Below are positions 7,802-17,829 of a stretch of 64,000 bases of DNA, one piece after another. Source of the DNA: Phaeobacter inhibens DSM 16374 (GTDB lineage: Bacteria > Pseudomonadota > Alphaproteobacteria > Rhodobacterales > Rhodobacteraceae); contig NZ_KI421498.1 of assembly GCF_000473105.1 (NCBI RefSeq), positions 2,447,909 through 2,511,908 of the forward strand. Reading direction: 5' to 3'. The notes below the pieces were generated by a model, which was not told the DNA's origin, made no database searches, and saw nothing but the letters and a program-made list of their open reading frames with translations. The first letter of the stretch is position 1. Every line of letters starts with the position of its first letter. A program made the position numbers and the translations under genes.

Positions 7802-9892
7802 CTACTCATCCGGGCGGGTGATGCGCACCCGTGCCTGATCCGATCTGCCGTTACGGTCAACAACCACCAGCGTTGAAAACCCGCGTTCCAGCCCCAGCAG
7901 ATCGATGCTGCGACGGCGAGCACCAGTCACCACCGGTGTCTGATTGGCCAGCACCAGAAACGGCGCCTCGCCGCCCTTGATCCGCAGGGTCATTTGCCCG
8001 CCCTCAGCCAGCAACAGAGCCGCCCCATCCGGGGGAAAGGCCAGCTGCAGGCGCTCACCGGGCGGGCCACCAACACCCCCCCTGTCAAAGCGCTGCAACG
8101 GCAACGGCAGCTCCGCCGTAGCGACGCGCAGGGTAGAGGCCGGTGCGGCTGGAAAGGGGGTAAACCCGCGTCCAATCCGCCCAAAGGCCTCAAACAACAG
8201 TGGCGCCGCCAACTCCGCTCCAAAGGCTCCCGGCACCGGCGTGCCATCCGCCCGTCCCAGCCAGACCCCCACCACATAGCGGCCATCCCATCCGATCGCC
8301 CAGGTATCGCGGTGCCCGTAGGATGTTCCGGTCTTATAGGCCACCATACCCGCAGGCGCCCCGGCTGGAGGCGGCACACCGCGCAGAATATCGCCGATCT
8401 GCCAGGCAGAGACCTTGCTCATCAGACGCGGCATCCGATCATAAGGGGCCTGCAGGCGCGCCCGCAACCGGGGGCCTTGCCCGCCAGCCGCCAGCCCAGC
8501 GTAGACCTGCACCAGATCACGCAGCGACACGCCGACCCCGCCCAGCGCCACGGCCAGCCCCGGCTTGCCGCCCGGCAACCGGGGGCGTGCGCCGCCCCGC
8601 CGCAACGCTGACATCAGCCGCGCCGGGCCCAATGCCTGCGTCAGCTGTATCACCGGTGTGTTCAGCGACAGCTGCAGCGCCCGCCGTATCCGCAGATCCC
8701 CCCGGAAGCGGCCGTCGAAATTCTGTGGCGCATAACCATCGATATCAATCGGCCCGTCGTGGATCAGCGTCTCAGGATGGGCCAGCCCCTGATCAAAAGC
8801 GAGACCGTAAACCAACGGTTTCAGCGTCGATCCGGGGGAACGTGGGGCCCGTGTCATATCCACAAACCCCTGCCGCAGATCATCGCGGTACCCAGACGAT
8901 CCGACAGAGGCGAGGATCTCGCCGCTCTGGTGATCCGCCACCAGCACCGCCGCCGAGAGCCTGGCATCCTGCCGCGCCACGCTTTCCGTCAGCAGCTGCG
9001 CCAGACGCTGCTGCAGTCCCGCTTCCAGGGTCAGATCAATTCGCGCCTGCTCCGGTGTCTCTGCCACCAGATAATCCGCCAGATGTGGCGCCAGCTGAGG
9101 AAAAACCCGCATGCCCCGTGGCATCGGCGCCTGTGCCGCGGTCTCTGCTGCGTCAGCAGCCAGCACCCCGGCATTGCGCATCCGCTGCAACACACGATTG
9201 CGGGCCCGGCGCGCGTCTTCCGGCATACGATCCGGGCGGCGCGCCTCCGGTGCCTGCGGCAGCGCCACCAGCAACGCCGCTTCGGCGGGGGTGAGCCGCG
9301 ACGGCTCTTTGCCGAACCAGGCATAGCTCGCCGCACGCACCCCTTCGATGTTGCCGCCAAACGGCGCGTGGATCAGATACAGTTCTAAAATCTGGGCCTT
9401 GCTGAGGCGACGTTCTAAGGCCAGCGCCAACCGAATCTGCCGCAGCTTGCCCGCCCAGCGCCCGGTACTCCCATCCTCCAGCAGTCGCGCCACCTGCATG
9501 CTCAGCGTTGACCCGCCCGAAACCACCCGCCCCTGCCACAGGGCCTGTGCCGCCGCCCGCAATAGCGCCAGCGCATCGACACCATTGTGGTCATAGAACC
9601 GCTTGTCTTCATATCGCAGCAACATTGCGCGATAGCCTGCATCGACCTGATCCACGGTTACAGCCATACGCCAGATCCCATCCGCCACCGGATAGGCCCG
9701 CAACAATTGGCCATTGCGGTCACGCAACTCTGTCGCGGTCTCCGCCAGCGTGGCGGGCATCGGTGTCTTCTCGACCCAGGCGTTGAAGGCCACAACGCCG
9801 ATCACCACCGCCGCACATAGGCCAGACAAGCCTCCAGCCCACCAACGCCACCGACGAGGTCGACGCGAGGCCGGTTCCGACAGGGGGATCAC
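7802..9892 (-). CDS. pbpC: Penicillin-binding protein 1C
   Basis: A 696-residue bifunctional class A PBP of the 1C type, which polymerises glycan strands and carries a transpeptidase-like domain. One membrane anchor (about residues 17-38) is followed by the GT51 glycosyltransferase (RYEDKRFYDHNGVDALALLR). The transpeptidase domain has SPGSTLKP with the STLK nucleophile motif, SLN and KTGTSYGHRD. The C-terminal 90 residues form the PBP1C-specific domain. The start is GTG at 9892, overlapping the alpha-2-macroglobulin stop by 4 nt. This pairing is the classic bacterial one, in which the macroglobulin is proposed to protect the periplasm while PBP1C repairs the wall after breach. Confidence 0.95.
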   Translation of the reverse strand: MIPLSEPASRRPRRWRWWAGGLSGLCAAVVIGVVAFNAWVEKTPMPATLAETATELRDRNGQLLRAYPVADGIWRMAVTVDQVDAGYRAMLLRYEDKRFYDHNGVDALALLRAAAQALWQGRVVSGGSTLSMQVARLLEDGSTGRWAGKLRQIRLALALERRLSKAQILELYLIHAPFGGNIEGVRAASYAWFGKEPSRLTPAEAALLVALPQAPEARRPDRMPEDARRARNRVLQRMRNAGVLAADAAETAAQAPMPRGMRVFPQLAPHLADYLVAETPEQARIDLTLEAGLQQRLAQLLTESVARQDARLSAAVLVADHQSGEILASVGSSGYRDDLRQGFVDMTRAPRSPGSTLKPLVYGLAFDQGLAHPETLIHDGPIDIDGYAPQNFDGRFRGDLRIRRALQLSLNTPVIQLTQALGPARLMSALRRGGARPRLPGGKPGLAVALGGVGVSLRDLVQVYAGLAAGGQGPRLRARLQAPYDRMPRLMSKVSAWQIGDILRGVPPPAGAPAGMVAYKTGTSYGHRDTWAIGWDGRYVVGVWLGRADGTPVPGAFGAELAAPLLFEAFGRIGRGFTPFPAAPASTLRVATAELPLPLQRFDRGGVGGPPGERLQLAFPPDGAALLLAEGGQMTLRIKGGEAPFLVLANQTPVVTGARRRSIDLLGLERGFSTLVVVDRNGRSDQARVRITRPDE

Positions 9893-12800
9893 CGGACCTG
9901 GACGCGGCCCGTCGCGGTGCGGGCGCGATAGGCAGGCCGGTACATATCCTCAACCGAAGCCGCCGGATGATGGAACAGACCCGGCGTTACCGCGCGCGCC
10001 ACATAGGCCAGCGTCACCGGAGCGCCCGCCTCCCCATCGCGTCCACGCCGCAGGTCGACCGCCGCCAGAAACCGGTCCGCACGGAACTCGGCATGGCGGG
10101 CCTCGCTTAGCGTGAGCCAGTCGAGACCGCGCACATCACCGGACCGCAGCAAACTCGGATTGTCGATCTCAAGCCCCGCAGGCAGCGGATCATTGATCAT
10201 CAATCGTGCGCCAGCCGGCTCAAACGGAACCACCCGCAGCACCGCGACAAACCGGTCACCGACGGTGAACTGGTCCGGGACCAACGCCTCGCCTTCCATC
10301 GAATAGTAACTGCGTTCGATACTGAACCCGGTCCCTCCCGCAGGGGCCGTGACCAGCGGTACACCCAGCGTGGTCAGCGTGATGTCCACATCCTTGCCGG
10401 AGGCAGCAGTCAGCGCCAGCGGGTCCCGATCCTGATCCCCCTCCAGCACCTCAACCATGGGTCCATTCACCGTTTGACCATTGATCAGCAGCCCGGATCC
10501 GCCATCCCCACCGATCAGCGCATGGGCCGCCATCAGCGTCCAGGCGCTTTCCTGTGTGGAGAGCAGCTGACCATCCCCGACCAGTCCCGCACTCAGGGCG
10601 CGACGATCCACCGCCTCGGACCCGGCCTCACTGGCAAGGGCCAGAACCCCGGCCTGATCGCGGCGCAGGCTGCCGTAGTCGGCTCGCCACAGTGTCGGAT
10701 CAGGAGCGGCGCGATGCAGCATCGCGGCGGCACGGGCGAACATCTGATCTGCCCGACGCTGATCACCATAGGCCGCCAGAGCCGCCCCCACCTGCGCCAC
10801 TGACAACGGCGTGGCGAAATCACCGGCCTTCACATCCGCATAGTAGCGCAGATCCCCCATTGCCGCCTCACCTTCGCGGGCCAGAACCAACAGCGCATAG
10901 GCGATATCCTCGCCTCCATTGTCAAAATCGGGCGCGTAGTTCACCCGGTTGCGCAGATTGTCCAGCGCCTGACGGAACCGTGTCTCAGCCACCTGATAGC
11001 CCTGCGCCCGTGCGCGACTTAGAAAATCACTGGCATAGGCATCCAGCCAGAAATCGCCACTTTCTGCACGCCACAAACCAAAGCCACCGTTGCTGGCTTG
11101 GCGCGCCAGCACCTGCCGGATGGCGCTGTCGATCTTTGCGGTGACCTCAGGCGCGCCCCCCAGCCCCGCAGCCTTTGCCACCGATGACAGATACAACAGC
11201 GGCAATGCGCGCGAGGTCACCTGTTCGGTGCAGCCATAGGGGTAGAGATCCAACCCATTGAGCAGCCCCGGCACATCAAACCGCGCCAATGGCCCCGCAG
11301 ACATCACCGCCCGCGCACTCTCCGGTCGCAACCCGGTAAAGACGTCAGAGGAGAACAGGAAACTGTTCCCCGCCGCCAACTGGAAGCGGCGGGTGGTCGC
11401 GACCATCGGATCATTGGCCCGCACCGGCAGGCGCAGGGTCTGAATCAGGGTCTCTCCCTCAGCGGTGGTCAGCGTCAGTTCAATCTCAGGGTCGCCAACG
11501 GACAGCGCCGCAACGGGCAGGATCACAGTCTCGCTGCCGCCGGGTGCCAGTACAAGCGATTGGGGCAGCGCGCTGATCTCCAACCCCGCGCCAAGGGTAC
11601 GGGCCGCAAGCTCCAGTCGACCGGCAGGGCCGTCCGCATGGGTGACCTCGATCTGCACCCGGCTGCTATCCCCCGGCGCCAGGAACCGCGGTGCCGTCAC
11701 ACTGACCACAACCGGATCCCGAACCAGCATGTCTTCAGCTGCCTGCCCAACCGCGCTCTGCGACCAGGCGACCGCCATCACCCGCACCGTCCCATTAAAA
11801 GGCGACAGCGTGATCGGCACCTCGGCGCGCCCCTCCGCATCAAGCTTCACCGGGCCGGAAAACACGGCCATCAGATCTTGCGTCGGCGGTGGCGACTGCA
11901 ACCGCATCCCGGCGCCCGCATCCCCACCCGAACGCACCCGGCCAAGCGCGCCGGTGCCAGTCTCAATCAACCGCCCGTATAAATCGCGCAGTTCCATCCC
12001 CAGCCGCCGCTGGCCATAGTAATGCGCCGATGGATCCGGGCTCTGAAATCCGGTCAGGTTCAGAATCCCCAGATCAACCGCTGCCAGTGTCAGCCAGACC
12101 TCTTCACCGGGGGCGGCACCGCGCACCTCAACCTTGGCCAGCTCGGTCCTGCGTGGTCGGGCCACCTCGGGCAGGTCTAACACCACCTGAAGTTCCTGTC
12201 CGGGGCGATTGACCGTGGCATGCGCCAGCCCCAGCGCCCGGGTCGGACTTCGATCTGCCTTGCCCGCCAGCGGCTGTACCACCATGGCAGAGACATAGGC
12301 GCCACTGCCCCAATCAGCAGCAACGCTCAGCGGGATCACCGTTTCCCCGGCGGGCACCTCGACCATTTGACGACTGATCAACCGGTTCGACATCACCGAG
12401 ACCAGTGCGGTTCCGGCGCCACGGCTCACCACGCGCAGGCGTGCGGTATCCCCCGGCTTATAGCTGTCACGATCCAATGACACCTCCAGCTGGTCCGGCT
12501 TATCCGCCCCCTCGTCCGGGACGTACCAGCCTGCATAGAAGTCACTGGACGCCGCGACATAGGGCACGCCCTGATGCTCTACCACCAACTCATATCTGCC
12601 CCAGTCAACCGGCTGTTCCAGCACCAGTGGCGTGGCGGCATTCACCTTCGCCGCGCCGGTTGCAACACGGCTGCGGCGGGTCGTTGGTTCCCAATTCCAG
12701 TTCCCGTAAAGCTGATACCACTGATAGCGGGTTTCCACCCGGTTCAGCGTCCATGTCACCGGCATATCCTGCGGGCTGCCATCCGGAGCCAGCGCGACAA

Positions 12801-15357
12801 TGGAAAACCGCGCCGCAGCACCTTCCGCGACAACATCCTCAAACAGCGGCTTGATGCCAATCACCGGACCGTCCGGCGGCAGGGCCACGCTCAGTTGTCG
12901 TTCAACCGGACGTGCACTGCCATCACTCAGACGGGTGGTCACCTCCGCGACAAGAGGCTGACCCAGCGCCTCGATCTCGGGCAGCGCCACCGAAAGTGTC
13001 CCGATCCCCTCCGCGTCCGTACGCGCGCCGCCGAAATGGCGACTTTGCGAGGCAACCACATCGTCGTAGCGGCCAAATCGGTAACCGTCCCATCCCGCCA
13101 GCTGATCCGCAGGGCGCAGCGTCACCTCGCCGTCGATACTAAGATCTCGACCCGGCGCGCCGAACAGATACCGCGCCTCGATCCGCAAGGGACTGTTGGT
13201 GCCGGGACGCAGCTCCTGCCCGGCAGCTGCCGTCAGAGTTTGGGTAAAGTCGATCCGTTCGGGCAGAAAATCCTCAACCAGAATCTGCCGACTGGCCAGG
13301 GGCGGTGCTTTGGGATCGGACAGGATCGACAATCGCCAGGTACCACGCGGCGCGGTGTCTCCAACCGGCAGCGCAAACACATGGCCCCCAGCCACGCCCC
13401 GGTCCGAAATCAGACGGGCATATTCGACACCATCAGGGCGGTTCAGAACCGCGATCAACGGCAGGCCGGTTATCGCCTGCGCCGTCGCATCACGGGCAAG
13501 GACAGTGGCATGGATCACCTCTCCGGCGCGATAAGCACCGCGATCCGTGGTCAAAAACACATCGATTGGTCCGGGCGCCACGCGCCCCTCAACGCCACGA
13601 TCCGACAGATCAAAGGCCGCATCCCGCAGCGAGAGAAAGGCAAAGTCCGCCGCTGTCTCCCCCGCCTCACCCGTCTGCGCCATCAGGACAGCCGGAGCAG
13701 ACGCGCCCTGCCCACGCGTCAGACCCGCATCAAAATGCGCATAGCCCTCGGCATCACTCACCGCGGTTCCCAATACGGCGTTGGCGTTGGAAATCAGCTC
13801 TACCCGCACACCAGCACGCGGCGCGGCATCGGAAAGCCCCTGCACCTGTACATGCAGCCCGTCACTGCCCAGCATTGTGCTTAGCCCCAGATCGGTCAGC
13901 ACAAACCATTGGGTCGCGGCTGGGCTGTCATAAGGATCGGCGCCGGGCAGCTGCGCACTCAGCGCGTAGATCCCCACCGGTTGATCCGCCAGCGCCTGAT
14001 CCAGCGGCAGTCGCGTGGTCACCGTTTGATTCAACGCCTGAGAGACCTCGGCGGTACCGCTCCAGATCTCCTCCGCGATATCGCTGGCGAACTGTTCTTC
14101 CTGCCATTGCGACAGCGGCCGGGCAAAGTAATCCTCTTGCAGGCTGCGCAGCAGATTGCGGTCACTGACACGCCGCAGGCGCAGATCCAGCGTGGTGGCA
14201 TTCACCGTCTCCACCGGCACCGCCACCTGGTCGCCCTTCGGCAGTACGTAAGACCGACCGGAGAACCGGACACTCGGGCCTCGATCCCGCACGTAATGGG
14301 TCAGCGTCACATCCTTGGCCAATGTCTCACCGGTGACGGCAGGCAGCCCCCGCCGCAGGGTCAGCCGGTAACGGGTGCCATGTTCGATCCCATCGACGCA
14401 GAGTTCCCGGCCCGCCGACTCAGCCACCAGACGCGGATCCGCCAGCTTGATGAAATCATCGTACTCGACCCCGCTCCGCGCCAAATCTTCGGAAAATTCG
14501 ACACATATACGGGGTGATGCGCTATCGCTCTCCACCCGGCTTCCGGTGATCCGAAATCCATATTTGGCAATTGCGTCATCCAGACGGGCCGCCAGTTTCG
14601 GGCTGTTGTCCCGCTCCGCCGCCAGCCGCAGAACCCCAAGGGCATCGCGACCGCGCCCCAACTGTTCCAATGCCTTGGCTGCGGTGGCCAGGGCCTGCGC
14701 CTCGGCCGCATCATCCGGGCCGCGCAGATAACTGTTGAGCGCCGCCGAAAGGGCGGCCTCATGGGCGCGCCGCTGCGCCGATCCTTGCACCTCCTGCCGC
14801 AACAGCCTCCGGGCATAGTCCAGCCACAGATCGCTCCGGTCACTCAGCACCACCGCTTCCGCGATCCAACGCAACGCTGTCGCAGGCGACGCGCTTTGTG
14901 CTGCCGCAACCAGATCATCAACGCTGACACCCCCGGTGGGAAAGCGTAACCCAAGGTTCTGAGCCTGTTTTGCCGCCTGTGCCAGATCGTCCTCCTGCAC
15001 CCCTTGCAAGACTGCAGCGCGCGCATCTGCCGCCTGCCTCTGGGCGCGGCTACTGGTCAGTTTAAGTGCCGAGAACGCGCCCTCATAGGGCGACGGCTGA
15101 TCCATCGCGGATTTTGGAAAACAGGCGTTGGAGCGGCTGTTGAACGCAAAACCGGCACAGTCAGGTTGCGCCGAACAGGCCCGCGCACAGCTGCGCATAT
15201 CGGTCTCAAACAATGGGCCGAGGTCAGCGCCGAAATGATCGGTATCCCGCTGAATGACATACCGATTTTCAGGAAAAATTGAATCAGCAAAAACAACTAA
15301 AGGTTGAACAACCCAACCACACGAAAGTACAATAAGTGAAATGAGCACACGCACCAT
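9889..15357 (-). CDS. Alpha-2-macroglobulin family protein with PAN domain
   Basis: An 1822-residue secreted bacterial alpha-2-macroglobulin, a broad-spectrum protease trap. The start is ATG 15357, chosen because GGAGG lies 6-7 nt upstream; an in-frame ATG four codons earlier overlaps that GGAGG. A signal peptide (residues 1 to about 24, ending VVFA) leads into a PAN/apple-like segment with clustered cysteines (CARACSAQPDCAGFAF). Macroglobulin repeats (MG domains) fill the middle, and the thioester motif YGCTEQ is intact with Cys1376. The gene is coupled to pbpC by a 4-nt overlap. No lipobox is visible, so it is probably periplasmic rather than lipid-anchored, unlike the E. coli YfhM type. 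Confidence 0.94.
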   Translation of the reverse strand: MVRVLISLIVLSCGWVVQPLVVFADSIFPENRYVIQRDTDHFGADLGPLFETDMRSCARACSAQPDCAGFAFNSRSNACFPKSAMDQPSPYEGAFSALKLTSSRAQRQAADARAAVLQGVQEDDLAQAAKQAQNLGLRFPTGGVSVDDLVAAAQSASPATALRWIAEAVVLSDRSDLWLDYARRLLRQEVQGSAQRRAHEAALSAALNSYLRGPDDAAEAQALATAAKALEQLGRGRDALGVLRLAAERDNSPKLAARLDDAIAKYGFRITGSRVESDSASPRICVEFSEDLARSGVEYDDFIKLADPRLVAESAGRELCVDGIEHGTRYRLTLRRGLPAVTGETLAKDVTLTHYVRDRGPSVRFSGRSYVLPKGDQVAVPVETVNATTLDLRLRRVSDRNLLRSLQEDYFARPLSQWQEEQFASDIAEEIWSGTAEVSQALNQTVTTRLPLDQALADQPVGIYALSAQLPGADPYDSPAATQWFVLTDLGLSTMLGSDGLHVQVQGLSDAAPRAGVRVELISNANAVLGTAVSDAEGYAHFDAGLTRGQGASAPAVLMAQTGEAGETAADFAFLSLRDAAFDLSDRGVEGRVAPGPIDVFLTTDRGAYRAGEVIHATVLARDATAQAITGLPLIAVLNRPDGVEYARLISDRGVAGGHVFALPVGDTAPRGTWRLSILSDPKAPPLASRQILVEDFLPERIDFTQTLTAAAGQELRPGTNSPLRIEARYLFGAPGRDLSIDGEVTLRPADQLAGWDGYRFGRYDDVVASQSRHFGGARTDAEGIGTLSVALPEIEALGQPLVAEVTTRLSDGSARPVERQLSVALPPDGPVIGIKPLFEDVVAEGAAARFSIVALAPDGSPQDMPVTWTLNRVETRYQWYQLYGNWNWEPTTRRSRVATGAAKVNAATPLVLEQPVDWGRYELVVEHQGVPYVAASSDFYAGWYVPDEGADKPDQLEVSLDRDSYKPGDTARLRVVSRGAGTALVSVMSNRLISRQMVEVPAGETVIPLSVAADWGSGAYVSAMVVQPLAGKADRSPTRALGLAHATVNRPGQELQVVLDLPEVARPRRTELAKVEVRGAAPGEEVWLTLAAVDLGILNLTGFQSPDPSAHYYGQRRLGMELRDLYGRLIETGTGALGRVRSGGDAGAGMRLQSPPPTQDLMAVFSGPVKLDAEGRAEVPITLSPFNGTVRVMAVAWSQSAVGQAAEDMLVRDPVVVSVTAPRFLAPGDSSRVQIEVTHADGPAGRLELAARTLGAGLEISALPQSLVLAPGGSETVILPVAALSVGDPEIELTLTTAEGETLIQTLRLPVRANDPMVATTRRFQLAAGNSFLFSSDVFTGLRPESARAVMSAGPLARFDVPGLLNGLDLYPYGCTEQVTSRALPLLYLSSVAKAAGLGGAPEVTAKIDSAIRQVLARQASNGGFGLWRAESGDFWLDAYASDFLSRARAQGYQVAETRFRQALDNLRNRVNYAPDFDNGGEDIAYALLVLAREGEAAMGDLRYYADVKAGDFATPLSVAQVGAALAAYGDQRRADQMFARAAAMLHRAAPDPTLWRADYGSLRRDQAGVLALASEAGSEAVDRRALSAGLVGDGQLLSTQESAWTLMAAHALIGGDGGSGLLINGQTVNGPMVEVLEGDQDRDPLALTAASGKDVDITLTTLGVPLVTAPAGGTGFSIERSYYSMEGEALVPDQFTVGDRFVAVLRVVPFEPAGARLMINDPLPAGLEIDNPSLLRSGDVRGLDWLTLSEARHAEFRADRFLAAVDLRRGRDGEAGAPVTLAYVARAVTPGLFHHPAASVEDMYRPAYRARTATGRVQVR

Positions 15358-15448
15358 GGAACCCTCCAAACCTGCCCAGAGGCTGGCACGGGGTTAACGC
15401 CATAGCAAGGTATCGCAACGTAACAGATGGGCTAATCTCAATTTAATC

Positions 15449-15472
15449 TCTGCCCCTCTAAACTGGGGCAGA
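15449..15472. repeat. Hairpin in divergent intergenic region
   Basis: TCTGCCCC and GGGGCAGA form a perfect 8-bp stem with an 8-nt loop, between the macroglobulin gene and the histidine kinase gene. It ends 35 bp before the kinase start. There is no T-tract, so it is more likely an operator or 5'-UTR hairpin than a terminator. Confidence 0.4.
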
Positions 15473-15507
15473 TAAGTCGTGTTGGTTTTTAAGTGGAGTT
15501 TGCAGGG

Positions 15508-17802
15508 ATGAACCTTGCTGACAGATTGACGGAAGAACGACGCGCGCGTCTCGCGGCGGAGCGCCTGCTTGAGCTGAAGCAGGCGGAGCTTTCGGCAGCC
15601 AACCGCAAACTCGGACGTCATGCGCTGGCCTTGACCCGCCAGATCGGCGCCACGCAGGCCGAGGTGGCCACCGTCCGCGACGAAAACGCCAAGGTGAAAT
15701 CGGATCTCTCCACCGCCAACGAGAAAGTTGAACGCGCCGAGCGTCGTCTCTGGCATTCGATCCAGGCCTTTCAGGACGGGTTCGCCTTTTTTGATGCGGA
15801 CAGCAAACTAATCGGCGCCAACACCGCCTATCTTGATCTGTTTGACGGTCTGGAGGAAGTGACGCCGGGCGTCTCCTACGTGCGGATCCTGCAGATCCTC
15901 ACCGATGAGGGGCTGGTCAACACCGGAGAACAGGATCCGGATCACTGGCGCGCCCAGATGTCAGAACGCTGGTTGTCCCCCTCACCGGAACCGGTGGTCG
16001 TGCGGATGTGGGATGATCGCTACCTGCGGCTGCTGGATCAGCGTGGCCACGGTGGGGATATGGTCAGCCTCGCCCTCGATATCACCTCCACCGTTCAATA
16101 TGAGGAAGAGTTGCAGGCTGCCCGCGAACGGGCCGAGGCCGCAAACCGGGCCAAATCGGCTTTCCTGGCCAATATGTCCCACGAGATTCGCACGCCGATG
16201 AACGGTGTCGTTGGCATGGCAGAGCTGCTCAGCGACACCAACCTGAGCGACGAACAGCAACTCTACGCCAATACGATCAAGAATTCCGGAGAGGCGCTGC
16301 TGGTAATCATCAACGACGTGCTCGACTATTCCAAAATTGAAGCACAGAAACTGGAACTGCACCCTGAACCCTTTGATCTGGAACGCAGCGTCCATGAGGT
16401 GCTGATGCTGCTGCAGCCCACCGCGCGGGACAAGGGGCTGACACTGCTGCTGGACTACGACCTGTTCCTGCCAACCAGCTTTGTCGGGGATCCCGGGCGC
16501 ATTCGTCAGGTGCTCACCAATCTGGTCGGCAACGCGGTAAAATTCACCTCCGAGGGGCACGTCGCGCTGCAAATCACCGGCATCTCCAACGCGGATGATA
16601 AGATATGTTCGATCCACGTCACGATTGAGGATACCGGGATCGGCATCCCGGAGGAGAAAGTGCAGGATATCTTTGGCGAGTTCAATCAGGTCGAAGATGA
16701 GCGCAATCGCCAGTTTGAGGGCACCGGCCTTGGCCTTGCGATCTCAAAGCGGCTGATTGAACTGATGGGCGGCGAGATCTGGGTCGAAAGTCAGGAGGGC
16801 AAAGGATCCTGCTTCGGCTTCCGCATGGAGCTGCCGCTGGCGGAGGGGGCCTCCACCAGTATTCCCACCCTGCCCAAGGGATTGTGCCAGATCGCCGTCA
16901 TTGATTCACAATCGGTGATGCGCGATGTGCTCAGCAAACAACTGGCCATGCTAGGGCTGGAGGTCACCGTATTCGACAATGGCGCCGCTGCGATTGCTGG
17001 CATGCCAGACGGCGTTGATCTGGTTGTCTGCGACGAACAACTGCCAGATCAGAATGGTGTCGAACTGGCACAGAAACTGCGCTCCGGACCTTTTGCTCAG
17101 GTGCCGATCCTGATGCTCAGCAGCGATCCCACCGCACCCAGCAATTCAGATGTGCAATCGGTGACGGACAGCGTGCTCTTGAAACCGATCCAGCGGGATG
17201 AGCTGTTCCAGAGACTGGTCGATCTGCCCGGCGGCGGATCAGCGACCCGCCCCTCTGCTGTCCCCGAAACCGTGGTGACGCCACCAGAACTGAGCAGCGT
17301 CGCAACCCACCCCGACCCACCCCAACCTGCTCCGGCCCCCGCGGCGGCCCTCACCGCCGTCAGCACACGCCCCACCCAGCGGCTCATGCGGGTGCTGGCA
17401 GCAGAGGACAATCGCACCAACCAGCTTGTATTCCGCAAGATGGTGAAGGATCTGAACATAGACCTGCAATTTGTCAGCAACGGGATTGAGGCGGTAGAGG
17501 TCTATCAGTCGTTCCAGCCTGATCTGATCTTCATGGATATCTCCATGCCGGTGATGGATGGCAAAGAAGCAACCCAGAAAATTCGCGCGCTGGAACACGG
17601 CACCGGCATCTATACGCCGGTTGTCGCCCTCACGGCCCATGCCATGGCCGGTGATTCAGACGGAATTCTCGCCGCGGGGCTGGATCACTACCTGACCAAA
17701 CCTCTGCGCAAGGCGCTGATCCATGAACGCATTCACGCCTATCTCCCGGCAGAGGCAGCGCCGCTAACGCACGAGACGATCACCCAGACCGGCGCCGCCT
17801 GA
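15508..17802 (+). CDS. Soluble hybrid sensor histidine kinase with two receiver domains
   Basis: A 764-residue protein with no membrane segment, hence a cytoplasmic sensor. Residues 1 to about 80 form a coiled coil (TEERRARLAAERLLELKQAE), followed by a PAS-like domain (FQDGFAFFDADSKLIGANTA). HisKA follows with NMSHEIRTPMNG (His225), then the HATPase domain (NAVKFT, DTGIGIPEE, GTGLGLAI). The first receiver domain keeps Asp509 (VVCDEQLPDQNG) and Lys, but its acidic pair reads VIDSQ, so it is partly degenerate. The second is intact (AAEDN, Asp677 in FMDISMPVMDG, TKP). ATG 15508 follows TGGAG at 9 nt. Its signal and output partner are not visible; no HPt or effector gene is adjacent. Confidence 0.92.
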   Translation: MNLADRLTEERRARLAAERLLELKQAELSAANRKLGRHALALTRQIGATQAEVATVRDENAKVKSDLSTANEKVERAERRLWHSIQAFQDGFAFFDADSKLIGANTAYLDLFDGLEEVTPGVSYVRILQILTDEGLVNTGEQDPDHWRAQMSERWLSPSPEPVVVRMWDDRYLRLLDQRGHGGDMVSLALDITSTVQYEEELQAARERAEAANRAKSAFLANMSHEIRTPMNGVVGMAELLSDTNLSDEQQLYANTIKNSGEALLVIINDVLDYSKIEAQKLELHPEPFDLERSVHEVLMLLQPTARDKGLTLLLDYDLFLPTSFVGDPGRIRQVLTNLVGNAVKFTSEGHVALQITGISNADDKICSIHVTIEDTGIGIPEEKVQDIFGEFNQVEDERNRQFEGTGLGLAISKRLIELMGGEIWVESQEGKGSCFGFRMELPLAEGASTSIPTLPKGLCQIAVIDSQSVMRDVLSKQLAMLGLEVTVFDNGAAAIAGMPDGVDLVVCDEQLPDQNGVELAQKLRSGPFAQVPILMLSSDPTAPSNSDVQSVTDSVLLKPIQRDELFQRLVDLPGGGSATRPSAVPETVVTPPELSSVATHPDPPQPAPAPAAALTAVSTRPTQRLMRVLAAEDNRTNQLVFRKMVKDLNIDLQFVSNGIEAVEVYQSFQPDLIFMDISMPVMDGKEATQKIRALEHGTGIYTPVVALTAHAMAGDSDGILAAGLDHYLTKPLRKALIHERIHAYLPAEAAPLTHETITQTGAA

Positions 17803-17829
17803 TCCGGCGAGCCGGTGCCCCGGTGGCGA

